From Actinoallomurus sp963850195 (GTDB lineage Bacteria > Actinomycetota > Actinomycetes > Streptosporangiales > Streptosporangiaceae): DNA of 64,000 nucleotides. This document shows positions 42,678-50,993 of the stretch, in pieces. The stretch's first letter is position 1, and each line of letters starts with the position of its first letter. The stretch is taken from assembly GCA_963850195.1 (NCBI GenBank), contig CAWKKD010000009.1:248001-312000 (forward strand), in the 5' to 3' direction. The notes under the pieces are model-generated. The model was not told the origin of the DNA. It made no database searches and was given only the letters and a program-made list of their open reading frames with translations. The translations under genes were made by a program, and so were the position numbers.

Positions 42678-44285
42678 TCAGCAGGGGGCGCCACGGGGGA
42701 GCTGGTACGAGCCGCCGAGGCGGTAGCGGCCCGGAGCGGGGGCGTACAGCTTGGTCCAGTCGCCCGCCTGGACGACGCAGCCGCGCGAGGTGCCGTCCAG
42801 CACGCCCAGCCACGGTGACCAGGGCACGCGGACCAGGACCCAGCCGGCGGAGGGCACGTCCAGGTCGATCTCGCCGTCGCCCGCTCGTACGACCGTCGCC
42901 GGTGGATCGGCCAGCGGCGACGGGTCGGTGAGGCGGTACAGGCGCCAGTGCCGGTCGTGCCAGACCAGCGGCAGCCAGGACTGCCCGTCACGTACGATGC
43001 GCGCCTCGTGGATCCCCGGCCAGTCGGGCGACGAGTCGGACAGCACGACGTACTGCACGGCCCACCGGCGGAGCCAGTCGTGGTAGCGCTGCGTGTTGAG
43101 GCTGCCGTCGTAGAACAGCGGGTTGCGGTCCACGTCGGCCTGGCGGTTCCAGCCGCGCGCGAGGTTCACCTGCGTGGCCAGCTCCGAGGCCTCGAGGTGG
43201 GTGCGCTCGGGCACGACCTCGACGCGGGCCCGGTCGGCGCCGAGACGCCGCAGCTCGTCCACGACCGACGAGGCGTGCTCGTCACCCGAGGTGTTGACCA
43301 CGTCGAAGACCGGCCGGACCACCTGGGAGATCACGGTCGCGGCGAACGCCACGTACAGGATGGTGAGCTTGCGCTCCATCGCGGCGGCCAGGATGACCGC
43401 GCCGCCGAACAGCAGGGCGAGCCGGTCGACGTTGCTGCCGACCTGTGACGGGATGATCCAGGTCAGTACGGTCCCGAAGGCGTAGACGACCGCGCCGGCC
43501 CGTACGCTGCGCCACGACGCGGGCGCGTAGATCGCCAGCGCGACCGCGCTCGCGACCGGTGCGGCGACGAGGAACCACGGGAAGGGCTGTACGCCGCTGA
43601 AGGGGAACAGGATCGCCGAGCCCGCGACGACGAACGGCGGGCCGGCGGCCAGCACGTACGCCGACTTCCGGCGCCGGGTGAGGAACAGTGCGGCGGCGGC
43701 GACCTCGAGGAAGAGCCCGGCGACCGGGCTCGCGAGGGTGGACAGCACGCCGAACGCCAGGATGGCAGCGGCCCTCGGCGCCGGGCGGCCGCGGCGTACG
43801 AACACCATGGTCACCGCGGCGAGACCGAACAGCACGCCGAGCGAGAACGTCACGCGTCCCGACACGGCGTTGCAGGACAGCGAGAACGCCCCCCACAGTG
43901 CCGGTGCCAGCGGGCGCGCGATGCCCGAACGCATCAGGAGCACGGCGAGCAGGGAGGCGGACAGCGTGCCCGCGATCACCCCGGTCGTGCGGACTCCGAG
44001 GATGGCCATCAGGTAGGGGGAGATCACGCTGTAGGAGGCGGGGTGCATGCCGCCGTACCACGCGAGATCGTAGGCGGAGGTGGGATGCCGCAGCGCGAAG
44101 TCGGCCCACGCGCTCTGGGCGGCGAGGTCGCCGCCCCCGCCCGCGAGGAACACGGCCCACAGCACGTGCAGTATTCCGGCAACGATCGTGGCGGCCACGA
44201 CGGGATGCAGCCACCACTGTCGGTGGTTGATCGGTCGTGTCCGTAGCGCGTCGGCCGGGCGTGCCGACTCCAGTGTGGTGGTCAT
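42678..44285 (-). CDS. large GT-C-like membrane protein
   Basis: A 535-residue polytopic protein with about 11 helices in the first 330 residues and a long extracytoplasmic C-terminal domain. The first outer loop has an acidic motif (WADFALRHPTSAYDLAWYGG). The C-terminal part (VQYVVLSDSSPDWPGIHEAR, PLVWHDRHWRLYRL) is like that of other actinobacterial GT-C relatives. It is the first gene of the leftward cluster; the gap to the PAP2 gene is 147 bases. A role in assembling a wall glycan is an inference. Confidence 0.65.
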   Translation of the reverse strand: MTTTLESARPADALRTRPINHRQWWLHPVVAATIVAGILHVLWAVFLAGGGGDLAAQSAWADFALRHPTSAYDLAWYGGMHPASYSVISPYLMAILGVRTTGVIAGTLSASLLAVLLMRSGIARPLAPALWGAFSLSCNAVSGRVTFSLGVLFGLAAVTMVFVRRGRPAPRAAAILAFGVLSTLASPVAGLFLEVAAAALFLTRRRKSAYVLAAGPPFVVAGSAILFPFSGVQPFPWFLVAAPVASAVALAIYAPASWRSVRAGAVVYAFGTVLTWIIPSQVGSNVDRLALLFGGAVILAAAMERKLTILYVAFAATVISQVVRPVFDVVNTSGDEHASSVVDELRRLGADRARVEVVPERTHLEASELATQVNLARGWNRQADVDRNPLFYDGSLNTQRYHDWLRRWAVQYVVLSDSSPDWPGIHEARIVRDGQSWLPLVWHDRHWRLYRLTDPSPLADPPATVVRAGDGEIDLDVPSAGWVLVRVPWSPWLGVLDGTSRGCVVQAGDWTKLYAPAPGRYRLGGSYQLPRGAPC

Positions 44286-44650
44286 CGCCCGGGGACGCTC
44301 TCCGCAAGCCCGTCATGGGAAAGCTGGGGAGCGGGGGACATTCGGCCAATGATCAACGATCGCGGCCCGTAGGGCAAATCAGCCGAGTGGTGAAATCGGC
44401 TACACCCGTCCTCGCAGCTCGTCCGGCCATCGCCAAATCTTCGCGTTTCGGACATTAGACCCCCATGCTGGACCATACTTCGGTCCACAACGGCTGGGCG
44501 ATATTGCCGTTCGAACCGTTACTTAGATGGTTTTTGAAAGATTGCCGCTTGTGCGCGGCAGGCCCTACTCTTTACCGGCGTACCAGGCTGCGGGCTCCAC
44601 GAGCCACCCAGATGGGCCTCAATCGGGCAGCGACGGGGAAAGGCGATTTC
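44286..44650. other. divergent intergenic promoter region
   Basis: About 365 bases between the divergent GT-C-like and FHA-ABC genes. No supported gene. Bases 44450-44580 are AT-richer than the surroundings and likely contain the promoters, but I cannot fix -10 or -35 boxes. Confidence 0.4.
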
Positions 44651-47359
44651 GTGACTCAGCTTGTCGTGGAGAGCAACGGTGTCTCGGTGGCTCTTGATCC
44701 ACGACGCTCCTACACCGTTGGTCGTGATCCTGGCGCCGACATCGTCGTCGCCGTCGAGGGAGTGTCGCGATCACACGCCGCCCTGCGCTTCGAGGGCGGT
44801 GAATGGGTGCTCGAGGACGCCGGCAGCGCCAACGGCACCTATGACGACGGCCGCCGGATCCAGCGTACGGCCGTGTCCGCGGGCACCGCGGTGCGCCTCG
44901 GCCATCCCGAGCAGGGCGTGCTCCTGAGCTTCCGCGCCGAGGAGGCGGCGGCCGAGCCGATGCGTACCGGCTCCGAGGCGACCTCGCGCGCCCCCTTCCC
45001 GCAGCAGCAGGCACCGGCACCCGCGACGCAGCAGGAGCCGCACCCGCTTCCGGACTTCGCGCGCCAGCAGCCGCCGGCGCAGACCGGGGCACCGGGCCAG
45101 GTCTACCCGCCGGCCGCCGCGTCCGCCCCGCCCACGCAGCAGGGCGCGCCGCAGGGCGGCCACATCGACCCGTACGCCCCGCCGCCCACGCAGGGGCAGC
45201 CCTTCCCGTCGCAGCAGCCGCCGACGCAGGGCCAGCCGTATCCGGCCCAGCAGCCGCCCACCCAGGGCCAGCCGTATCCCGGGCAGGGTCAGCAGCCGTA
45301 TCCCGCGCAGCAGCCGCCGACCCAGGGCCAGCCGCACCCGCAGCAGGGGAACATCCCGCGGCCGCCGATGACCATGGGCGCGGGGCAGCACCGCGAGCCC
45401 GCCAAGGTCCGCAACCTCGGCGGCGCGCAGGTCCTGCGCATCGGCCGCGCGCCCGAGAACGACATGGTCATCACCGACCTGCGCGTCTCGCGGCAGCACG
45501 CCGAGCTGCGGTCGATGGGCGGCACGTACGAGATCATCGACGTCGGCAGCAGCATGGGCACCTACGTCAACGGCCAGCGCGTCGAGCGGGCCCAGATCGG
45601 CCCGCAGGACATCATCGGCATCGGCCCGTCGACGTTCCACCTGGTCGACAACGTGCTCATGGAGTACTCCGACACCGGCGCGATCAGCCTGAGCGCGCAC
45701 GACCTGACGGTCACGGTGGACAAGGGCAAGGTGCTGCTGGACCGCGTGTCGTTCCCGCTCGGCGAGAAATGCTTCGTCGCGGTCATCGGCCCGAGCGGTT
45801 CAGGCAAGTCGACGCTGCTGCGGGCGCTCACCGGCCTGCGACCCGCCGACCAGGGCGCGGTGTCCTACGACGGCCGCGACCTCTACCGCGACTACGCCGA
45901 GCTGCGCTCCCGCATCGGCCTGGTGCCGCAGGACGACATCCTGCACACCCAGCTCACCGTACGCCGGGCGCTCATCTACGCCGCCGAGCTGCGCTTCCCC
46001 GACGACACGCGCCAGCACGAGCGCAAGGAGCGGGTGGACGAGGTCCTGAAGGAGCTCGGTCTGGACCACCGCCGGGACAACAAGATCTCGGCGCTGTCCG
46101 GCGGCCAGCGCAAGCGTGTCAGCGTCGCGCTGGAGCTGCTCACCAAGCCGTCGCTGCTGTTCCTCGACGAGCCGACCTCCGGCCTCGACCCGGGTCTGGA
46201 CAAGTCGGTCATGCAGATGCTGCGTGGCCTGGCCGACGACGGCCGTACGGTCGCGGTGGTCACCCACAGCGTCGCGAACCTCGACATCTGCGACCGTCTT
46301 CTCGTCATGGCGCCGGGCGGCCGGATCGCGTACTTCGGACCGCCGCGTGAGGCGCTGCCGTTCCTCGGCTTCGACGACTGGGCCGACGTCTTCCAGGCGT
46401 TCGACAACCCCGAGATCGACTGGGGCTCCCGATACCTGCAGTCGCCGCTGCACAAGAAGTACGTCCAGGACGAGCTCGTCCAGCCGATGCAGCAGGCCGG
46501 GACGGTCAACTTCGAGGCGCCGCCGAAGCCGCAGAGCTGGCCGGAGCAGCTGAGCACACTGATCCGGCGCTACGTCCGCAGCATCGTGGCGGACCCGCTG
46601 TTCCTCGGCATCACGGTGGCGCTGCCGATCATCATGGGCCTGGTGGCGCGCGTCATCCCGGCCGGCGACCTCACCTCCAATATCCGCGGTTCGCAGGGTG
46701 GTGCCGCGAACCTCTTGATGATCCTCTGCATCGGCGGCTGCCTCACCGGCGCCGCCAACGCGGTACGTGAACTCGTCAAGGAAAGAGCGATCTATCAACG
46801 AGAACGCGCGGTCGGGTTGTCCAGATCCGCGTATCTCACCTCGAAGCTGCTCGTCCTCGGGGTGATCACGATCGGGCAGGGCATCGCCCTCACCCTGGTC
46901 GCGATGGCCGGCGTGAACATGCGGGACAAGGGCGTGATCACCACGCCGATGCCCGAGCTCATCATCGCGGTCGCGGTGCTGTCGTTCTGCGCGATGACGA
47001 TGGGCCTGTTCATCTCCGCGGTCGTCAAGACCAGCGAGATGACGATGCCGCTTCTGGTGCTCACCACGCTCGTCCAGATCGTGTTCTGCGGTGCCCTGGT
47101 GCACCTGGACGGCAAGGCCGTGCTGGAGCAGGTCGCCTGGCTCGTGCCGGCCCGGTGGGCGTTCGCCGCGATGGCGGGCACGCTCGACGTCAGCTTCCTG
47201 CTTCCGCACAAGCGCGGGGAATCGGTGGACCCGCTGTGGAAGCAGCAGTTCGGCACCTGGCTGCTGGACATGGGCATGATGGTGGTCCTCACCATCGCCC
47301 TGGTGTTCCTCGTGGAGCGCATGCTGCGCCGCCAGGAGCCCGAGGTCATGCGCAAGTAG
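44651..47359 (+). CDS. FHA-FHA-ABC transporter (Rv1747-like)
   Basis: A 902-residue protein. FHA domain 1 occupies about residues 1-95 (YTVGRDPGADIVV, SRSHAALRF), followed by a Pro/Gln-rich linker to about 250 with PPTQGQPYP repeats. FHA domain 2 spans about 255-340 (RIGRAPENDMVI, SRQHAELRS). The ATPase has Walker A GPSGSGKS near 379, LSGGQRKR near 482 and DEPTSGLD near 504. An ABC-2 permease with about six helices ends the protein. This is the layout of mycobacterial Rv1747, whose linker threonines are phosphorylated by a Ser/Thr kinase and bound by FHA. GTG start with AGG spaced 7 bases. Confidence 0.9.
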   Translation: MTQLVVESNGVSVALDPRRSYTVGRDPGADIVVAVEGVSRSHAALRFEGGEWVLEDAGSANGTYDDGRRIQRTAVSAGTAVRLGHPEQGVLLSFRAEEAAAEPMRTGSEATSRAPFPQQQAPAPATQQEPHPLPDFARQQPPAQTGAPGQVYPPAAASAPPTQQGAPQGGHIDPYAPPPTQGQPFPSQQPPTQGQPYPAQQPPTQGQPYPGQGQQPYPAQQPPTQGQPHPQQGNIPRPPMTMGAGQHREPAKVRNLGGAQVLRIGRAPENDMVITDLRVSRQHAELRSMGGTYEIIDVGSSMGTYVNGQRVERAQIGPQDIIGIGPSTFHLVDNVLMEYSDTGAISLSAHDLTVTVDKGKVLLDRVSFPLGEKCFVAVIGPSGSGKSTLLRALTGLRPADQGAVSYDGRDLYRDYAELRSRIGLVPQDDILHTQLTVRRALIYAAELRFPDDTRQHERKERVDEVLKELGLDHRRDNKISALSGGQRKRVSVALELLTKPSLLFLDEPTSGLDPGLDKSVMQMLRGLADDGRTVAVVTHSVANLDICDRLLVMAPGGRIAYFGPPREALPFLGFDDWADVFQAFDNPEIDWGSRYLQSPLHKKYVQDELVQPMQQAGTVNFEAPPKPQSWPEQLSTLIRRYVRSIVADPLFLGITVALPIIMGLVARVIPAGDLTSNIRGSQGGAANLLMILCIGGCLTGAANAVRELVKERAIYQRERAVGLSRSAYLTSKLLVLGVITIGQGIALTLVAMAGVNMRDKGVITTPMPELIIAVAVLSFCAMTMGLFISAVVKTSEMTMPLLVLTTLVQIVFCGALVHLDGKAVLEQVAWLVPARWAFAAMAGTLDVSFLLPHKRGESVDPLWKQQFGTWLLDMGMMVVLTIALVFLVERMLRRQEPEVMRK

Positions 47360-47370
47360 TGAGCGAAGCC

Positions 47371-47411
47371 GGACGCCCCGGACACCGCGAGCAGCGGTGT
47401 CCGGGGCGTCC
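47371..47411. terminator. long perfect hairpin terminator
   Basis: Perfect 18-base arms (47371-47388 and 47394-47411) around a 5-base loop GAGCA, placed between the FHA-ABC gene and the convergent gabT. One of the strongest hairpins in the window. Confidence 0.85.
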
Positions 47412-47484
47412 GTCGTTCCGGCCGGGCTGGTCGCGCCCCGGACGGGGATCCCCGCTCCACCCGAGGCGCGAGTCGCCGGGTCTC

Positions 47485-48747
47485 TCAGCCGACCACCGCG
47501 GTCACCGCGGTCACCGCGTCCGACCAGATCTGGACCGCCTCGTCGACCTGCGTCGCGTCGACGACGAGCGGGGGGATCATGCGGACGACGTTGCCGAACG
47601 CCCCGCAGGTCAGCAGCAGCAGCTTGCGCTTGGCCGCCTCCTGCTGCGCGCGCTGGGCCGAGGCCGCGTCCGGCTCGCCGTCCGCGGTCACGAACTCGCT
47701 GCCGACCATGAGGCCGAGGCCGCGTACGTCGCCGATCTCCGGGTGGTCCGAGGCGACCTTGCGCAGGCCGTCCTTCAGCCGCAGCCCCATCTCGGCCGAG
47801 TTGGCCACGAGACCCTCCTCGCGGATCACCTCGAGGGTCGCCAGGGCCGCCGCGCAGGAGACGGCGTTGCCGCCGTACGTCCCGCCCTGCGATCCGGGCC
47901 AGGCCTTGCTCATGATGTCGGCCGGGGCGGCGATCGCCGACAATGGGAACCCGCTCGCGAGGCCCTTGGCGGTGATCAGCACGTCGGGGCGTACCTCGGA
48001 GTGGTCGTGGCCCCAGAAGCGTCCCGTACGGCCGAAGCCGGTCTGTACCTCGTCGATGACGAGCAGGATGCCGTGCCGGTCGGCGCGCTCGCGCAGGCCG
48101 GCCAGGAAGCCGGGCGGCGCGGGCACGTAGCCGCCCTCGCCGAGCACCGGTTCGACCACGAACGCCGCGGTGTCCTGCGCGGCGCTGACCGTGGCCAGCA
48201 CGTAGTCCAGCTCGCGCAGCGCGAAGCGCGTCGCCTCCTCCTCGGTCCAGCCGTAGCGGAACGCCTGGGGGAACGGCGCGACGGCGGTACCGGGCATCAG
48301 CGGCCCGAGCCCCGCGCGGAACTTGGTGCCGGCCGTCGTGAGCGCGGCGGCGCCCATGGTGCGGCCGTGGAAGGACCCGTGGAAGACCACGATGTTCTGC
48401 CGGCCGGTCGCGTGCCGGGCCAGCCGGATCGCCGCCTCGACGGCCTCACTGCCGGAGTTGAGGTAGAAGACCGAGTCCAGCCCCTCGGGCAGGACGTCGC
48501 CGAGCGCCTCGGTCAGGCGCAGCAGCGGACGGTGCATCACCGTCGTGTACTGGCCGTGGATGAGGTTCGCGACCTGCTCCTGCGCGGCTCGCACGACACG
48601 CGGATGGCAATGTCCGGTGCTCGTGACGCCGATCCCCGCGGTGAAGTCGAGATGGCGGTCGCCAGCCTCGTCGTACAGATAGACCCCCTCGCCGCGAGCG
48701 GCCAGCACAGGCGTGGCCTGCTTGAGGATCGGTGACAACTGCGCCAT
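47485..48747 (-). CDS. gabT: 4-aminobutyrate-type aminotransferase
   Basis: A 420-residue class III PLP aminotransferase. The cofactor lysine is Lys261 (LITAKGLASGFPLSA), preceded by the FVVEPVLGEGG and IDEVQTGFGRTGRFW motifs. Homology fits 4-aminobutyrate aminotransferases, which move the amino group of an omega-amino acid to 2-oxoglutarate, giving a semialdehyde. It is divergent from a semialdehyde dehydrogenase, and a GntR-type palindrome lies 15 bases before its ATG. The true substrate may be another omega-amino acid of the regulon. Confidence 0.88.
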   Translation of the reverse strand: MAQLSPILKQATPVLAARGEGVYLYDEAGDRHLDFTAGIGVTSTGHCHPRVVRAAQEQVANLIHGQYTTVMHRPLLRLTEALGDVLPEGLDSVFYLNSGSEAVEAAIRLARHATGRQNIVVFHGSFHGRTMGAAALTTAGTKFRAGLGPLMPGTAVAPFPQAFRYGWTEEEATRFALRELDYVLATVSAAQDTAAFVVEPVLGEGGYVPAPPGFLAGLRERADRHGILLVIDEVQTGFGRTGRFWGHDHSEVRPDVLITAKGLASGFPLSAIAAPADIMSKAWPGSQGGTYGGNAVSCAAALATLEVIREEGLVANSAEMGLRLKDGLRKVASDHPEIGDVRGLGLMVGSEFVTADGEPDAASAQRAQQEAAKRKLLLLTCGAFGNVVRMIPPLVVDATQVDEAVQIWSDAVTAVTAVVG

Positions 48748-48761
48748 GCGTAGCTCCTGAA

Positions 48762-48775
48762 GATTGTCAACAATC
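48762..48775. promoter_or_regulatory. GntR/FCD operator, copy 1
   Basis: GATTGTCAACAATC, a palindrome (arms GATTGT/ACAATC; the pairing extends one base each side as AGATTGTCAACAATCT). It lies between the divergent gabT and gabD-like genes. The identical 14 bases recur at 54487-54500. Confidence 0.8.
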
Positions 48776-48850
48776 TAATGATATGCAAACATCCCTAGGG
48801 GTGACTTGTCCAGATAGCGGGGACTACCCGCGAACGTAGGTGGAGGATCC

Positions 48851-50308
48851 GTGAGCGAAATCGACGCCGCGCGTACGGTCGGCGCCGTCCCGAAGCAGCT
48901 CTTCATCGGCGGTGAGTGGCGCGACGCGTCGTCCGGGCGCACGTTCGAGGTCGAGGACCCGGCGACCGGCAAGGCGCTGTGCGCGGTCGCCGACGCCACC
49001 CCGGCCGACGCCCTCGCCGCGCTCGACGCCGCGGCCGCGGCCCAGCCCGCGTGGGCGGCCTGCCCGCCACGCGAGCGGAGCGAGATCCTGCGCCGGGCGT
49101 ACGAGCTGATCATGTCGCGCCGGCAGGAGCTGGCCGTGCTGATGACCCTGGAGATGGGCAAGCCCCTCGCGGAGTCGCTCGGCGAGGTGGCCTACGCCGC
49201 CGAGTTCTTCCGGTGGTTCTCCGAGGAGGCGGTGCGCATCGGCGGCGACTTCGCGGTCGCGCCGGACGGCGGCAGCCGGTTCCTCGTGATGCGCCAGCCG
49301 GTCGGCCCGAGCGTGCTCGTGACGCCGTGGAACTTCCCGATGGCGATGGGCACCCGCAAGATCGGCCCGGCGGTCGCGGCGGGCTGCACGATGATCCTCA
49401 AGCCCGCCGAGCAGACCCCGCTGTCCGCGCTGGCCCTCGCCGACCTGATGCGCGAGGCGGGGCTGCCCGACGGCGTGCTGAGCGTCATCCCGACCTCGGA
49501 CCCGGGCGAGGTCATCGAACCCCTGCTCCGCGACGGGCGGGCCCGCAAGCTGTCCTTCACCGGGTCGACCGCGGTCGGCCGCCTGCTCCTCGAGCAGTGC
49601 GCGGGACAGGTCCTGCGCGTCTCCCTCGAGCTCGGCGGGAACGCCCCGTTCCTCGTCTTCGACGACGCCGACCTCGAGGCGGCGGTCGAGGGCGCGATGC
49701 TGGCCAAGATGCGCAACATCGGCGAGGCCTGCACCGCCGCCAACCGCTTCTACGTCCAGGCGGGCATCGCCGAGGAGTTCACCCGGCGGCTCACCGAGCG
49801 CATGGGCGGCCTCCTCGTCGGCTCGGGTCTGGAGGACGGCGTGAAGGTCGGGCCACTGATCGACGAGGCCGGGCGCCAGAAGGTCGCCACGCTCGTCCAG
49901 GACGCCGTCGACCGCGGCGCCACGATCCGCGTCGGCGGCACCGCCCAGGAGGGCGCCGGATACTTCTACCCGCCGACCGTCCTGTCCGGCGTACCCAACG
50001 ACACGCGGATGCGGCACGAGGAGATCTTCGGCCCGGTCGCGCCGATCACCGTCTTCGACACCGAGGACGAGGCCGTCGGCTGGGCCAACGACACCGAGTA
50101 CGGCCTGGTCGCCTACGTCTACACCAAGGACGTCGACCGCGCGCTGCGGGTGTCGGAGTCGCTCCAGACCGGCATGGTCGGCCTCAACCGCGGCGTGGTG
50201 TCCAACCCGGCCGCGCCGTTCGGCGGCGTCAAGCAGTCCGGCCTCGGCCGCGAGGGCGGGCGCTTCGGCATCGAGGAGTTCCTGGAGACCAAGTACGTCG
50301 CGCTATGA
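48851..50308 (+). CDS. gabD: succinate-semialdehyde dehydrogenase-like aldehyde dehydrogenase
   Basis: A 485-residue NAD(P)-dependent aldehyde dehydrogenase. The catalytic cysteine is Cys294 in IGEACTAANRFYV and the general-base glutamate lies in VSLELGGNAPFLVF. VTPWNFPMAM is the cofactor-loop motif. Best fit is succinate-semialdehyde dehydrogenase, the next step after gabT. GTG start with GGAGG five bases before. Its 3' end abuts a MITE-like copy and overlaps the last codons of the next leftward gene. Divergent from gabT and likely co-regulated. Confidence 0.88.
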   Translation: MSEIDAARTVGAVPKQLFIGGEWRDASSGRTFEVEDPATGKALCAVADATPADALAALDAAAAAQPAWAACPPRERSEILRRAYELIMSRRQELAVLMTLEMGKPLAESLGEVAYAAEFFRWFSEEAVRIGGDFAVAPDGGSRFLVMRQPVGPSVLVTPWNFPMAMGTRKIGPAVAAGCTMILKPAEQTPLSALALADLMREAGLPDGVLSVIPTSDPGEVIEPLLRDGRARKLSFTGSTAVGRLLLEQCAGQVLRVSLELGGNAPFLVFDDADLEAAVEGAMLAKMRNIGEACTAANRFYVQAGIAEEFTRRLTERMGGLLVGSGLEDGVKVGPLIDEAGRQKVATLVQDAVDRGATIRVGGTAQEGAGYFYPPTVLSGVPNDTRMRHEEIFGPVAPITVFDTEDEAVGWANDTEYGLVAYVYTKDVDRALRVSESLQTGMVGLNRGVVSNPAAPFGGVKQSGLGREGGRFGIEEFLETKYVAL

Positions 50309-50980
50309 CCCCAGGGCACGTCTGACGGATCCCTGTCCGGCTGCGCGGCCGTGATCTGTCAGACACGCCCGAGGGGTGCCGTCCCAGCGCCACGTCGTGA
50401 GACGCGGGCGCCCGGGCAGTTCGGCGCGTCCCGTGGCCCACAGCAGAGTGGGCCACGGATCCGTGTCGAGCGGGGCATCGGGGAACAGCCGGGCGAGCAC
50501 GCGCGAGCACACGTCGGCCGGCGGGTTCCACGCGAACCCGAGCCCGTCGGTCAGGTCGCGCGTGTGCACCAGGGTCTCCACGAGCCCCATCGCGGCGAAG
50601 CCCTCCGGGTCCGACGCGCCGAACACATGGTGGGAGCGGACCCGTGACGGCGTCGTGCGCACCATGGCGACCAGCATCGCGCCGCTCGCCTCCAGCACCT
50701 GCAACAGCCCGTCGGGCCCGGCCGTACGGTCGGCGTGGAAGGCGTTCGCGGGGCCGCCGGGCCGGCGCGGCTCCCACAGGAAGGGCACCTCGCGGTCCAT
50801 CGGGGGTGTCCTCGGGCCGAGCTGGGCGGCGTAGCAGAACAGGTCGTCGCTCAGGTGTTCGACGGTCTCCCAGCGGTCCCACTCGAGTGAGCCGGCCCGG
50901 TCGTGCCAGGCCGCCGTGGGCGTCCCTCGGAGCGTGTCGACGGCCAGGTGGACGACGCGTTCGAGATCGTCCGCGGTCAC
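50303..50980 (-). CDS. maleylpyruvate-isomerase-fold (mycothiol-dependent type) protein
   Basis: A DinB/MDMPI-superfamily protein of about 225 residues; members are mycothiol-dependent in actinomycetes. The N-terminal helix bundle has VRTTPSRVRSHHVFGAS and a central MGLVETLVHTRDL (H and E residues of the metal site). The GTG at 50980 (TADDLERVVHLAVDTL) has GAGG upstream; a TTG at 51004 overlapping the ROK gene is an alternative. The last about 20 residues (from near PRACLTDHGRA) are encoded by a MITE-like insertion, so the natural C-terminus is lost. Confidence 0.65.
   Translation of the reverse strand: MTADDLERVVHLAVDTLRGTPTAAWHDRAGSLEWDRWETVEHLSDDLFCYAAQLGPRTPPMDREVPFLWEPRRPGGPANAFHADRTAGPDGLLQVLEASGAMLVAMVRTTPSRVRSHHVFGASDPEGFAAMGLVETLVHTRDLTDGLGFAWNPPADVCSRVLARLFPDAPLDTDPWPTLLWATGRAELPGRPRLTTWRWDGTPRACLTDHGRAAGQGSVRRALGS
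50314..50370. mobile_element. MITE-like element, shortened copy 2
   Basis: A 57-base derivative of the element at 37012-37171. The right end TGTCAGACACGCCC is identical to copy 1, and the left arm GGGCACGTCTGACGG plus ATCCCTGTCCGGCTGCGCGG matches the complement of copy 1's right side with few changes. The middle of the long version is deleted and the orientation is reversed. Confidence 0.7.
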
Positions 50981-50993
50981 CGGGCCGTACGCC

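Noticed and set aside
45161..45350. Repetitive DNA suggesting a repeat array or CRISPR
   Set aside because: The repeats are codon-level PPTQGQP repeats inside the transporter's linker, with no equal spacers.
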